Below, piece by piece: positions 19,787-32,700 of a stretch of 64,000 bases of DNA; the first letter of the stretch is position 1, and every line of letters starts with the position of its first letter. Below the pieces are notes generated by a model. The model saw only the letters and a list, made by a program, of their open reading frames with translations. It was not told the origin of the DNA and searched no databases. The translations under genes were made by a program, and so were the position numbers. Where the stretch lies: NCBI GenBank assembly GCA_946803715.1, contig CAMPET010000006.1, forward strand, positions 196,170 through 260,169, written 5' to 3'. Origin of the DNA: Beroe ovata (taxonomy: Eukaryota > Ctenophora > Nuda > Beroida > Beroidae).

Positions 19787-22301
19787 GACAGATGATGAAC
19801 GAACAAATTCCAAGCAATGAACCAATGAATGTAACGCGCGCGTGTGTGTGTCGTGTGGTTCAAAACGCAAGTACAAACGTGCTAATTAGTAACAACTTTC
19901 GGGAAACGTGCCAGTGAAATTTTGTGATACACGCGTCCTCCGCAATTAACAGTGCATAACGCGCTTGTTTGGTCTTGAGGGTTGAGGAAGAGAGAGAGAG
20001 AGACGTTGAATCACGCTTAGGAGTGTGTCAAATCGATGATTGTACGATTCCGTATTATATACGGCTCAAGTTCTTTCCCACAACCACATGGCCTCTTGTT
20101 ATTCCACTAATTGCAAAACTTACGCAATTACCCGCAAACCGGAGATCCAAATGGGGAACGAGAGAGATAGCTACAATTAGTTTAATGTTATTATGTACCT
20201 AGCGCCACTCTATAATTGATGGCCAAATAATATCGGCACGAGCATTAATGAGACTATAGCCTGTGAACCATTGTATATAGGTATCTTGTAATCACTCATG
20301 AAGTGCGACCAGTGCCACTGATTTTGAGAATGATCGTTTTACTCGATGAGAACTCCATCATGGGGGCCCGTACACACTTCAGCTGTACAAAGTAAATTGC
20401 CGTCTAATTATCATGGATTGTGCTGTAATCCTTCTATCGGACCGGGTCATGATATAATTTGAGTGCGAGCAAAACGTGAAAGATTCAGGAACTCGGAAAT
20501 TCTGGAGGTGCTCTTTGTTTTGAAGGGGGTGCCATCGTCATAAGTAAACGGTCCATCTTTCAAAATGGGGCATGCACTTCCATAATTATGCTAATTGGAG
20601 AGCGATCAATGATCATTGATCACGTATAATATGGTGTCAGTCAATGCTAATTGATAGGCCATCTTTTGGACCAACTGTAGCATAATAAAGGGATGGTACT
20701 GTTGCGGAAGTAGCTGCGTGATCACACTTAGGTACATAATTCGGCTACACGCAGAGCCATGTTTATGCTACATCATGTTCATAGCCCACGCCCCACAGTG
20801 AAGCTATTTCCACTGAAACTCACTCTAAACCCCTCTTCACTCTATTCTACACAGTTCAGCACTGGACACTTAGGTCACAGGGACATTTTGGCAGTCAATT
20901 TTTGGAGTGCCTGGCCTTGGGATATTCTTATCACAGCCCTAAAACACGCGTGTCTGCTACCAAGTCCTTGCCTTTAGCGGGCGAAAAATTGACTTTCCCT
21001 GCCATGCGTGGCATAATGCAATAGGGCATAATGCAATGGGGCATAATGCAATGGGGCAACACAAGCAGGAATGAATGATAACTGGTGATAATGGATTTTA
21101 CCTGATCAGTTAAAAACTAGATATCTTCAGCACAAGCCGGAATCAAGAAGGTCGTCACAGAACTTCAGAGTCGAAGCTTCCAGTGGACCAGCAGTGCGTT
21201 GGTCCGACATTCATCTGAAATTGGTAGCAGATAATCAGAATGATAGGGTTCATCTTCAAGAGAGCATATACCATCATAATTGGTAGTCAGTCAGTTTGAA
21301 TGCGGATACATGGTAAATTTCATTCAATTTCCATTACTCATAGAACTTATCTGAGTAACATATGTGTGTGTTTCGTTAATCGCGCAATTTTGGCAGTGAA
21401 TTTGAAGGAAAATCACTTTATCAACGCACAGCGAGTGTAAAATGTAACATAATTCGACCGCAAATTATAACGTTTAGAGATCACCTTTTTAAACAGATCG
21501 ATAATTTTGAAAAATAGATTTAAAATGGTGATATGGCTAAGGTCCATACCAGTCCAACTCCATACCAGGAGAACTACACTAATACTCAGAGTTCCCCAAG
21601 TGAGACAACTAGAAACTTACATTACAGCAGAGAAACACACTAGTTTTTACTTATTACGGTGACAGTTGACACTTTTATCTTGACGCCAGCCTTCTCACAT
21701 CTTGACACCACCCTCCTTTCCTGTTTTTTCGTACACCTTGACACCAGTCCCGTCAATTTCAAGTAGGCATTTTGGAATAATTCCATCAGGCGCATCATTA
21801 TATACGTAAGTTTGCAAGCCAAAAAACCACGCGTATGAATTGATAAAGTACCTTGTGAGCTGTGACAATTGTCAAAGATACTGAATATTGAGGCATCTTT
21901 GATAAGATAATTGACAAATCATGTCAGGTTTCAAGATGGTCGTGTGCTGATCCGTATCATTAGTCAAGTTATAATTGCTGGTGAGCAAAACAACGGGTCT
22001 CTGAATGAGCCGCGGTCATCTAACAAGATGTCACATACTCAGCAAGAGGGGGAGGAGTTAGGGCCCCAGGGGGCTCACATGGAACCTACAGTCCAGTGTC
22101 ATACATAATAGTTCCGAAAGTTGAGGTAGTCACTACCTTCCTAAGTGTGAAAATCAACTTGACAGCCAAACAGGAACAGGGAAATAGCGAGCGGTTAAAA
22201 GTTTGAAGTAGATGGTTAAATCTTTCATCCGAGCCTAGATGAGATTATCTCAGAGAGACAGTCCTATCCTATACCAAACCATGGCCCGATCAGGCGCAGA
22301 A
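19787..22301. other. Gene-free interval, 2.5 kb
   Basis: No convincing gene on either strand; short open frames here show no family features. Contains a small tandem repeat (21009-21060). Likely holds the promoter of the 18431-19786 gene and the 3' side of the receptor gene. Confidence 0.5.
21009..21060 (+). repeat. 16-bp tandem repeat, about three copies
   Basis: Unit GGCATAATGCAATGGG repeated three times in a row with one A/G change, followed by a partial unit. The unit contains the palindrome-like GCATAATGC. Confidence 0.85.
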
Positions 22302-24671
22302 CTACAGTGCTGTGTTCGCATATAGAGTCAGTTGATTAGGCGTCGGTGGATCGGTCGCATGATCTTGATGTTGAACAGGGACGCTCAAGTCAACTCCTCC
22401 TTCTTTCTTCTCATCTGTTACACGGCCTGTTCTTCTGCACATACAGAAAAAAACTCTGACAGTTTTCACGATATCCTTGTACATATTGCTGTAGTACAGT
22501 GGGTTGAGCAGGCTGTTGATGGGCATGATCAGGAAGGAAATTACTTCAAACACTATTTTTGGAGGGTCACTCACCCCCTCAACAGTGTAGTAGATGACGA
22601 TACCAATGAAGGGACACCAGCAGAGCAACTGCGTCCCGATCATCCATACTGCTTTGGCTGTCAGCGAGATGGAATCCTCATTCCGCTGCATATGCCTGTT
22701 GCCATCATTGAACTTCCGTTTAGCTTGCTTGTTCTTCATGATAATTGCAAGGTAAGCCGCAGACATGCCTAGGAGAAGCGATGATATGACGGCGAGATAG
22801 GTGATCTTGTATAGGATGAAAAGGGGTTGGGACTTGAAGACGTTGTGAAGGCAAAGCGGAGACGAGCCATAGTAACCAATTTCTGTGGTGTGCCACAGCT
22901 TGGAATTGGATGTGGTTTTCTTGAAATCGTTTAGAATAACCCCTACATTCGACTCTCTCTTATTGAAAACTTTGGTGTAGGTCTCCATAAGATGGGAATA
23001 GTTGAGCAGATTGGCGCTAAATGCACCGGGATTTTCTTTAGCATAGGCCAGGAAAATGTCAGATCTAAAGACATTCTGTATCATAGGGATGGGGATCACG
23101 GGGATCACAGTGTTGAGGAGATTGATGCATGCGAGTACAGCTGAGACGAGGACAAGAGTGGATTTGGAGATGTGAATTGTGCTATCTGAGAGTAGAGCAA
23201 GAGCGCGGTACACACTCAGCTGGACAATGGAAAGAAGTGACCCGTGTGTGGAAAATGTGTACAGTATCCCCAGGAACATGCAGTAGTCGCTGGACCTCCA
23301 CTCCTGATCAACCATGCAGTAATCTTTGCCCTGTACCATCATGTGGAGAGTCGCTAGCACCACGAGACATTGGTAAAGTCCCATAATCATGTCGTAAAAG
23401 TACACTTGCAGCGTGGCTAGTCTATTTATTTGCCCGGTGCGGTTAGCAGGAGTTGAACGGTAACAGGCATAGCCTTGTCCTAAATTAAGGAGTACTATCA
23501 ATATACAACTCAGAGATGTGAGAGAAAGCACAACTTTGGAACTGATCAAATGATTCGATGATGAGAAGACCCCGATGTCGCAGTTTGTGCATTCATCCAG
23601 TCCAGAGGAGCAGTCTTTGAAATTATCACACACCTTACTCCAATCAACCCATTCAGTACTGTTCTCCGAGCAGTAAAATCGTCCTGGGCAGTTTATTTCG
23701 TCTAATCCATTCTTGCAATCAATGATACGATCACAGATCACCGATGTAGCGAACACCTCATCGTCACCGCAGTAGAATGAATAACCAAACCTGCCATCCA
23801 ATCCAAAGGGAAGTAAATACTGACAGAAAAAGGCCCAGTTCTCCCCCTGGTATATCTCCGAGCAGTTGTTCTCGCAGTACGAGATAATTGATCCCCTCTC
23901 ATCATGATCAAGCGGATCAATCTTCACCAAATCCCGCTTTTTTAACAAACAGCGAAAAATCGGGTTTGTTTTCCACTCATTCTTCTTACACCGAACTTCA
24001 ATCCTGCTCTCAACGGCGCATTTATACAGAATCCGGCGAAACCAGGCATAGGCACTATCAAGTTTCGAACAGTAATCGATCGTCGACATGCAATAGGGTT
24101 TATAATGAAACGCGGAGCAGTTCAATTTGATACTATTCTCGCAAATGCACTCGTCAGAAGCATCTTTACAGTCGTTTGTTCCGTCACACACATTCTTCAT
24201 GGATATACAGCCAGACTCATCAGGGCAGTAGAATACAGATGTCATATTGCTGGAGTTGCCGTGGTCACAGTTGCATTCATCAGTCAAACAAAAGGAAATG
24301 CCGTCGCATTTGGGACTATTCCAGGGCTCAACAGCATAAACCAATGGACAAAACCACCGGTGATTCAAATAATTCCCCAAATTTTTGTACACTTTGTGCT
24401 CTTCAACGTAAGATAAAATGGATAGATAATCAATGTTGAATTCACAAAATTCATACTCCGTTACTCCATCCCATCCAAAGTCGATTTTATGGTCAATGAG
24501 TCTGACCCCAGCTATCATGTTGCATCTCTCTTCGTATGAAAATCTATCGGGAATGGTCCCTCCTAGGATTGCAGGAGATCTCAGCAGGATTGTTCCGTTG
24601 TCGAAAATTTTGATGCTTCTTGTTACTTGGAGTTCGGTGCAAATCGAAGAGATGAAAAGGAGAATCATCAT
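22302..24671 (-). CDS. G protein-coupled receptor with LDL-A repeats (GRL101/relaxin-receptor-like)
   Basis: Single exon; the first ATG (24669-24671, MMILLFISSICTEL) gives a good signal peptide and 789 aa. The long Cys-rich ectodomain has three LDL receptor class A repeats, e.g. SMKNVCDGTNDCKDASDEC, SVICDRIIDCKNGLDEINC and DWSKVCDNFKDCSSGLDEC, each with the acidic calcium site. No leucine-rich repeats are seen, unlike relaxin receptors. Seven helices follow, starting near VVLSLTSLSCILIVLLNLG. TM3 ends VYRAL in place of DRY, TM6 has LLCWCPF and TM7 has LLNPLYYSN (NPxxY). The tail is about 50 aa. Class A (rhodopsin-like) fits best. Ligand and G protein cannot be inferred. Confidence 0.88.
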   Translation of the reverse strand: MMILLFISSICTELQVTRSIKIFDNGTILLRSPAILGGTIPDRFSYEERCNMIAGVRLIDHKIDFGWDGVTEYEFCEFNIDYLSILSYVEEHKVYKNLGNYLNHRWFCPLVYAVEPWNSPKCDGISFCLTDECNCDHGNSSNMTSVFYCPDESGCISMKNVCDGTNDCKDASDECICENSIKLNCSAFHYKPYCMSTIDYCSKLDSAYAWFRRILYKCAVESRIEVRCKKNEWKTNPIFRCLLKKRDLVKIDPLDHDERGSIISYCENNCSEIYQGENWAFFCQYLLPFGLDGRFGYSFYCGDDEVFATSVICDRIIDCKNGLDEINCPGRFYCSENSTEWVDWSKVCDNFKDCSSGLDECTNCDIGVFSSSNHLISSKVVLSLTSLSCILIVLLNLGQGYACYRSTPANRTGQINRLATLQVYFYDMIMGLYQCLVVLATLHMMVQGKDYCMVDQEWRSSDYCMFLGILYTFSTHGSLLSIVQLSVYRALALLSDSTIHISKSTLVLVSAVLACINLLNTVIPVIPIPMIQNVFRSDIFLAYAKENPGAFSANLLNYSHLMETYTKVFNKRESNVGVILNDFKKTTSNSKLWHTTEIGYYGSSPLCLHNVFKSQPLFILYKITYLAVISSLLLGMSAAYLAIIMKNKQAKRKFNDGNRHMQRNEDSISLTAKAVWMIGTQLLCWCPFIGIVIYYTVEGVSDPPKIVFEVISFLIMPINSLLNPLYYSNMYKDIVKTVRVFFCMCRRTGRVTDEKKEGGVDLSVPVQHQDHATDPPTPNQLTLYANTAL

Positions 24672-26757
24672 ACTAACGAGGGTTGGTGTAAGGTCGGGTA
24701 CCAGAAAGAAGTTAAACACAGGAAATTTCGGTAAGTAAGAATAGAGAATAAGATCAACGATGGTTTATTCAAGAGACAATGAGGGTTCGCGAGAGAAAAT
24801 CCTCCGTGTAGGCAGCTACCTCTAGCAGATTGCAAAATGAAACACGTTTTAAATTCTTACTTTTAATGTTCACACGATTCCAAAAGACTTAACCAAGAAT
24901 AAACTCAGCATTTATATTACAATCAGAAACACTACCGTGTTGGAGCCAGGTAATTGTGTGTGTGATGAAGAAGTAATCAACGAAGTCGAAAATAGGTGGA
25001 CTGATGGTATCTATCGTCTTTTTATCATTTTGCTAACTTTGAGTACCTCAATTAGGAAAATCTTGCACAAATCTGATATGCACGTTCGTCGTTCAACTCT
25101 TCAGTGGCATTGCAACAATAATTGGTCCTTAATCACAGAGTAGTTCTTGTGAACCCTTGGCACTCCTAAGCTTATACAAAAACTCTAGGTCAACTTAAAG
25201 TCTAAATTATCGTCAATAAATTATCGTCAAGCGTAATTATTGTTCTGCCAGCATGCAAAAACTTCCGGCGTTTCAACTCCATTTGATTGAGTTATCCGTC
25301 CTTCTTCCTTTATATAATGGGTTGGTCCTTTCAGAACTCTCAAATTTGGATATTCATGCTCTCAAGTGGGGCTTTTGGATAATCATTGAACAAAGAAGCT
25401 TTTGGTAGTATTTCTTTTGACTCCTTTTGTCGTGAAATTCTGGCGTCATTAATTCAAAAAAAGGCTCTACAGTATTTAAATCAAAAGGACAAAGCAGTCC
25501 CATTCGAAAATCTAGAACTTCGGAATTCGAGAATTTAGAAAAATGCACACACGTTGCAACCCCCCCCCCATCTTGAGAAACCACCCTTTTCGACAAATTT
25601 GCTATGATTAACTGTGATGTGAGTACAGTTACTGTACTTGAACAGTACAGTAACTGTACTGGAATAGTACAGTTACTGCACTTGAACATAACCAACACGT
25701 GGGTAACTGTGCAAGGTTTCTCCACACTTACTCACTGGTGCCCCCACTCAGTGGAACATGATAACAATTTCATGGCCCCAGGGGTATAGAAATTCTAATC
25801 TGTTGTAAGCCAACAGCTCAACTTAGCATTCAAACCAAATAATGCATCACGGGTATTTGACGTGCGGGTACAAGGAGACGAGCTTGTGTCAATCCTTGGA
25901 TTAGAAAATCCAGTATTTTCTTATGTTTGCGGTATACCCGTACACCTCTATAGACAAGACTTTGGACTATACCATTGACTGACCCTTCATGCTTGAGACT
26001 CTAGTAATAGAAGTGAGGAATGAAGTAAGATCATTTACTCACGGCAAGGCGGCTTTGCTCCAAGTTTGTTGAGGTTCACGGATATATCATAGGCAGTAGA
26101 CTTCTGTCTCAAAGTGATCCGACACGCATATCGTGTCGGCGAGGGAATGCGAAAATCAAAAAACGTGGGAAATTTGTACGCAGATAAGAAGAATCCCAGC
26201 GCGCGTGTTCACGTAAGTGATCGATCGATCGATATATATATCGCACAAATAGCGCGTTTTTACTAGTTACAATTTTGGGTTGGTACATGAAAATTATCTT
26301 CGCGCGCTCCATATCGGACGAGGAACCTGCATTAATTTGCGTCAAAGTTTATCAGTGGCAATATCAACTACGTAACCAACCTCGAATCTTTCATAACAAG
26401 TGAAGCACGAGTTTCAGGATATTGGATTCTGTCCCAACATAACGACATATTGAAATTAACATGAAACATCAGCATGCAACCGTATCAATGAAGTTGAAAA
26501 TAGTTTCTCGATTGCCACATCGTAAAGATTACTCAATATTCGTCCAAAACAGAAAACTTGAGGAATTTTCGTTTAATATTTATCTTACAGCGTAAACATA
26601 ATCACCTATTTACATTTGTCTCGAATTATCATGATATGCAAGGTTTTTGCAGGATGAAAGTTATGCCATCATTATCTTCAATCAAGGAGAAAATCTTGCC
26701 TCAAGCAATCAATGTGAAATGTTAAAATGTGTCTCTGTCAATAATTTAAAAGTCTGT
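24672..26757. other. Gene-free interval, 2.1 kb
   Basis: Between the receptor gene and the XBP1 stop. No gene supported. Contains a hairpin-forming repeat (25622-25678), a short poly-C run near 25560 and a GATC-rich stretch (26218-26242). Confidence 0.5.
25622..25678. repeat. Inverted triplicate of a 17-bp unit
   Basis: AGTACAGTTACTGTACT (25622-25638) is followed after five bases by its inverse form AGTACAGTAACTGTACT (25644-25660), then by a third partial copy (from 25666). Each unit is itself nearly palindromic. Confidence 0.85.
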
Positions 26758-29700
26758 TCAAAATGTCAGGAACTCAGACAAGAACTCGTTTGTGCCGCAG
26801 TCCATGATAGGCTCTGGATCAGCACACAGGGAATCGAGAACCGAGTCCCCACTGAACAGGAAATCTGTCATCATAACTTCGTCGGAGTACGCTGTGATAT
26901 CTGATCCGACACCTGAGTCGGGCGAGCCGACTGAGAATGGTGGCTCTGAGGGGATCACGTCGTTAGGGGAGAGCGGCTCTAGGAAATCGGACCAGTTGAA
27001 CTTCATGTCGTCGTCCATGATGGGGGAGTTGTCGAGAACACTGTTGTTCAGGGGTGTATCGGAAAAAATATCCAGGGGAAGCTCAGTAGAGGAAGCCATG
27101 GGGACATCAATTGGAGCGGTTGGGTTCCGTAGTTTGGCCTGGTTGTTCTTCTTGAATTGGGGGGACTGCGGGGCTTTCACAACACTGGGTTTGAATGCTG
27201 GGGAATTTTCCTTCTTATCAACAGAAGGGCCTGCCTTCTTGCTCACCGGTTTGCTCATTTTGGTGGGCCTAGGAGCAATGGTGAGCGGCTTCCCGCCCTC
27301 CTTCCTCGACTCTGTTACAACTCGCGAGGTGAGATTGGTGACGGTGGCTGTCGAGGTGGCGGCGGCTGCCCCGGGCTCTCCTTTACTGGGAACACTTTTG
27401 AGAATTGCGACGTAAGTTTTTCTTCCTGATACTCCTGGATTGTCAGTTTGAGTAGATGTTGTAGCTTGTCCAACGCTTTTGATGCTCGGAGGTTCTTGTG
27501 CGGGGATACCCTGCAAGAAAGAGACAGGATTAGTCATCAATTGGAACAGTGATGTGTCATCAATTATAACAGTGATGTGTCATCAATTGGATCAGTGATG
27601 TGTCATCAATCGTCTATGGTAAGGGAACAGTGATGTGTCATCAATAGTTTATTGGTAGTTTATTGCTAATTAGGAATTCTATTCACTTATACACGTCATA
27701 TTGGGATATAGACAGTGTACGGTCTATGTTTATCTTGCTAGTGAGATAGCTCGGTTATCAGTCTGTTACTTTCTCGTCAGTCTGTCGCCCCATCTTATTA
27801 ACCCCATATATAACACGTAATCATGGCTCAGAAATGTGATATTTTATCCTCGAGGTGCGCTGAAATAACACTGCACATGACTGTGGATATCCACGTACAT
27901 AACAAGTTTGTCTAAAGCTTCATTTCATCGCTCGCCCTTTCCACATCACCTGTAATACTTCTTCCCATTCCAAATTTCCTCCCCATACAGCGCAACTTTC
28001 CGTCATAAGTTTCAATATAATTTCCACAATCCATATGGGCGTGGTCAACAACGTGTATAACACGTTCACTCCCTCACTATAACATGACAGTACAACACAT
28101 GTTCATGTGCCACGTGGTACAATTATGAAAACAATTGGAGGGGACCATGTGACATAGATTATTCCATATAAGAGTAAACACCTGGTCCATAGCTCACACA
28201 CGACCAACAAATGTGAGTGACAATAATGAAGCCGGCCTCTATAATAGAGGAGTGGATCATAGATAGAGAGGGTAAGGATTTGGCTGCTTACTGTACAATG
28301 CCAGCAAGCTATAATATGTACATGCGATTTGAGTCGTTGCTAGGACAACACAATGCAATGATTCAAATACAATCTGTATACTTCTACTCCCTCACAGTTG
28401 AACTAGATGCGAGAACATCTCTGTCCTCTGTAACATTCTATCGTAGTACATGACGAACATACATTGTACACTGTACAATTGCACGAGTTCACCCCATACA
28501 CTATGAGCGTGTAGATGGAGCAATGATATGATAATTGGATGACTGACGCGGTTTTTGACAAATCAATCTTCAACTGATGCTGATATTGGGCTATCCTGAC
28601 CACTATCGGACCGATAATCAGATCACACTGTAGCTATCGGGTGATAGCATATCAGGTAGAGAATTGTTAGAATTACCGCAGTTTCAGGTACACTACGGGG
28701 TTATAATCGTAGCGCGATAGTAAAATTCCGCGATTGAATCGCATTCAATTACATGACATGAAATGTCCTGGCGACAATTGGTTGAGGAGTGTGAGTAAGA
28801 CATTTAATTCGATCGAGTGCAATGCGCATATTATCCCACAAATATGCAACTGTCTCAAATGTTAGTCAGGAAATAGCTAGGGAGGGGGTGTATAATACCA
28901 GTGGGGAATAGACTCAATCCGAGACCAGCACATTTTCAAAGCCCCATGAAGTTATTGCTTTGTTCGTCAGTTTTGTTGTTCTATTTCTTTCACCATCTTG
29001 CTCGTTGTTTACATAACCCATCAATTATAGGACCTATTTTGGGTCCTTGATCAATATGTAATGTCTGGTTGGAGTCTGATTAGGTCTTTATCGGTCTGCA
29101 GTCACGAGTCAATGAGTCTAGAGTCGGGGAGCGGAAAATTGAAAAGTATACGTCATATGTTTGTTTCAATCTCTTATACGTGAATCATATTTAGCAGTGT
29201 GATTTTGATGTAGGGCTTGCTCAAATTTAGTAACACGTTTTCCCGATATTGAGAAGCCGTACTGCGACCCGCGCATATCTTTATCAGTCTGATGTCTGGC
29301 GTTATCAGCACACAATGCTTGACAAAACCCATTCAGTGCATTGCTTTCCGATTTAGTTCACATTCCTGCCACCGTTTTCTTTAGCTCACTGTCACAGTGG
29401 TGCTAATATAGAATAATGTTCAGTTGCCATCTGTCCCATACCAACTTGCGCAATGACGCAATGACGCATGATGAATGATCGGTATGTTTTCCTCCCTGAC
29501 ACTGCCACTCTGACCATAGCACTGTACCAATGCTATACATGTTATGTCATACCCTGTCATATAGTGCTACGACAACCACCACCACATATATATAGACAGA
29601 GAGAATCCTTACGATGACCTACATCTCTCTCAGTGTGGACTCTGGGTACACATGAGTTTACATCACCCTAACCACCCCACAAACCCACACACACACACAA

Positions 29701-32700
29701 ACACACACACACAATATGAGGGGCAATGTGATTAACTAATACTCTGTCTACACTAAACATAGTTTACACGGTGAAGTCCCGAATCGCAGTGAAGGGAGGA
29801 GGGAGGGGTATAAAAGACACGGTGTAATCTCATCAGATCAAATTGCCCGACACGCTTGTCGCACCTCACTGTCCCCTCCTTCCTTCGCACCCCCCCATTA
29901 CGCATATCATTATCATAACGTGGGAAACCCTGCACATCCCCCATATCTCGCTCACTTTCAATAACACCACAGTCATTGGGAGGGTGTGTGTGTGTGTGTT
30001 CTAATTAGTGTAATATACCGTCATCAGTGTGTTTGACCGTTTGGCCGTGTTGACTTTAGTTCTAAAGCCAGGGTAAATGCTGTTGTTATCGTTGCTCGAA
30101 TTGTTCGTGTTTTACATATATCATTGCATATTATCAATGTGATTTTTCATTCTAGAATACAATAATTCGTAGTGTAGTCATCTGCTCGCGTAGTAATGTA
30201 TTGGAATTTCAACACATTTACACTATTAGGGAGGGTTAACTTACTGCGCAAGTAGCTGCAAGAGTAAGAGGGCCCACGGCAGGGGACCTGAGATTGCTGC
30301 GGAATCGTCAGTCCCTCTTAACTGCATGCTGCATATCCTCCTTAGTCGTTCATTCTGCGCAACAAGGGGGTATTATAGAAAGTGTTACCATATAGACAGG
30401 AAATAGGGTTTTACGGACTTCATTCGTTGGAAATAAGGACGTTGACGACTCAATCAAATTAACCTCTCAATAGCTTGACGAAATGGCAATTATCTGTGAG
30501 TTGCGTGCGTGGAATGCGTTCGTGATGATAAGGGTGTGGTAAGGTGTGTGTGTGTGGGTGTGTACCTCAGCTTCAAGCTCTGCTACTCTTTCTTCTAACT
30601 CTGATACGTAAACTTTCTTTCTGTCTCGAGCTTGTTGTGCTGACATTCTGTTCTTCAATTTCCTGGTAAAATGAATGTTATGAAACAACACAGAATCATA
30701 TTTTAACACATCCGTGTACACACATGCATACAAACACACACACAACCCCACTCAGACAGCCAGACTGCCTCTCGCCAGACTCGCTGGGTCTTATTTACAA
30801 CTGTTGAGCATGTCGCACATACATTAACTGTCACTGCAATGAAGCTGCTTAGTGTCAAGATGGAAGCCCCGTAAAACTTAGCATGAACTCTAACCGAAGC
30901 CCCTGACAGGGTTGAAAGTCTCGTGTACTCTCTATGCTTGCAATTGATAGCGCTACATTTTGTCACACATACCATTTTATCACGATAGCTATCGTTTTTG
31001 CTAAGACTCTGTTAAAATGTTCAAAATCTCTCCCTCACACCATCTCTCTCTCTCTCTCTGAAGTTACCGATGACCTTACATTCAAAGCGCACACAACACC
31101 CACACGCCGCGGCTCCACACTTTATTGACTGTTCACTGGACAGCACTGCCCTCTCCTGCACACGGTTATATAATTACGGGAAAACACGCGATGGAACCCA
31201 ATGGCAAGGTGTAGCCTTGATCTGTTTAAAATGTGTGAAGACTGTGGACTTCTGAGTGCACACGAAATTCGCGAAATTTTAAAGTCCAGCCTGACACGAG
31301 CGATATCTGGGGGGAAAGGGCGGCGGACCAACAGAACTCTGTGTGTGTGAAGAAAGTGTAGCCCTTATCCGCGAAAATTACTCGTCTTTGCTTTGTGATG
31401 GTTTGCGGTATTTTCAAGTTATCGGTTACTGAAAGAATTTGTAGGCCGATATTCATTGAATTATCGAGTGCCCTTTTACTTGTTAATGTTCATGGTTTAT
31501 GTTTAATTCTGACATGGATAGTTGTGACAACGTTTTCGACAATACACCCTCTTAACCCATCACACATTTTCATTCCATAGAATGCTTGGCGAGGAAAATT
31601 CTATCGACGATCTCTATGAGATTCTGTGCGACCTGGAGAAACTGAAGAGCTACCAGGGATTTGGGAAGTTGATGGGAATGGGGCTCGCAAACAACATGGA
31701 GTTTTATCAGCAACTCCCATACGACGAGATAAGGCAGTATGTTGAGGAGGAGAGGGAGAGCTTCATGTCGCGAATACCTGCTGATATCATAGAAAATGAG
31801 GGAATCCAGTGGGAGCATGTCGGGTCAACTTCTATCAAAGGTGGGCTAGTTAGTTAGGTGCTTTCATCATATCAGTAACTGCAGCATCGGTAAATATTCC
31901 CTTGTCTCTTACATCATTTTGACAAGTTATGCCATGGTAAAAGTTGATATGCCCATGTCACGCAGGCATGCCCGGAACTAACTTCCCTGATGCACTCGTT
32001 CTCTTCAACAGCTTTCCGCCCCCGAGGGAAGTATTTGCAGCTATGCTCGACAGTGGTTTCACATTCCTCGGTTCAGGACCAATGAACACGCAGGATGTTT
32101 GGTTCATCAAAAAGGTAACAAATTTTCCCTGCCCTCCTTGTGATTTGATGGATATCCCATCTTATCGTCTCATCTTCAGATCGAACGAAAAGGGTCGATA
32201 CTGGACAATGCCATGTTCAAAGTGCACTTCAATCAGAAAGATTTCAAGATCGCTCAGATGCTGATTGAGGTCCGGGATCGATGTAACACGAATAAAGAAG
32301 ACTTTGAAGATTACAAGGTATTGGTATATGGCTACTTTCCACCATATCACAGCTTGATCATACATCATTTTCACTCGCATATAAGTTTCAAAATTCTATC
32401 CTGCATCTGATGAATAGAACGGACCCCCCTTCCCCGAACGTGTATCATCCATTTATCACATTTCCAAGGCAGTAAAGTGTGTGGCCGCTAAACGACTCTC
32501 TACGGGAGGAATACAAGAATACAAGAAAGCGAAGAGTGCCAGTAAACTTATGCAAGAAATGCAGAAAAAGTATGAGTATACAGTATGAATGGAACATTAG
32601 ATGTATGGGACATTAGATTTAATGAACATTGCTACATCAATTTCCTTCGTAGTAGATATAGTTTCATTGATAAGCGGATGTGTAAAACCGCTTTGCTATT

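Noticed and set aside
25354..25725. Minus-strand open frame of 123 codons
   Set aside because: Overlaps the palindromic hairpin repeat and a poly-C run; no protein-like pattern.
26792..27415. Long plus-strand open frame of 207 codons opposite XBP1
   Set aside because: It is the antisense shadow of the XBP1 activation-domain exon, with no start context, splice partners or family features of its own.
29580..30001. CA/TG and AT microsatellites as possible regulatory sites
   Set aside because: Simple repeats inside XBP1 intron 3 with no motif beyond dinucleotide repetition.
30467..30565. Extension of the XBP1 bZIP exon into VHTHTHT
   Set aside because: This is the intron: the donor GAG|GTACACAC starts a CA repeat, and the next zipper heptad is found intact in exon 3.
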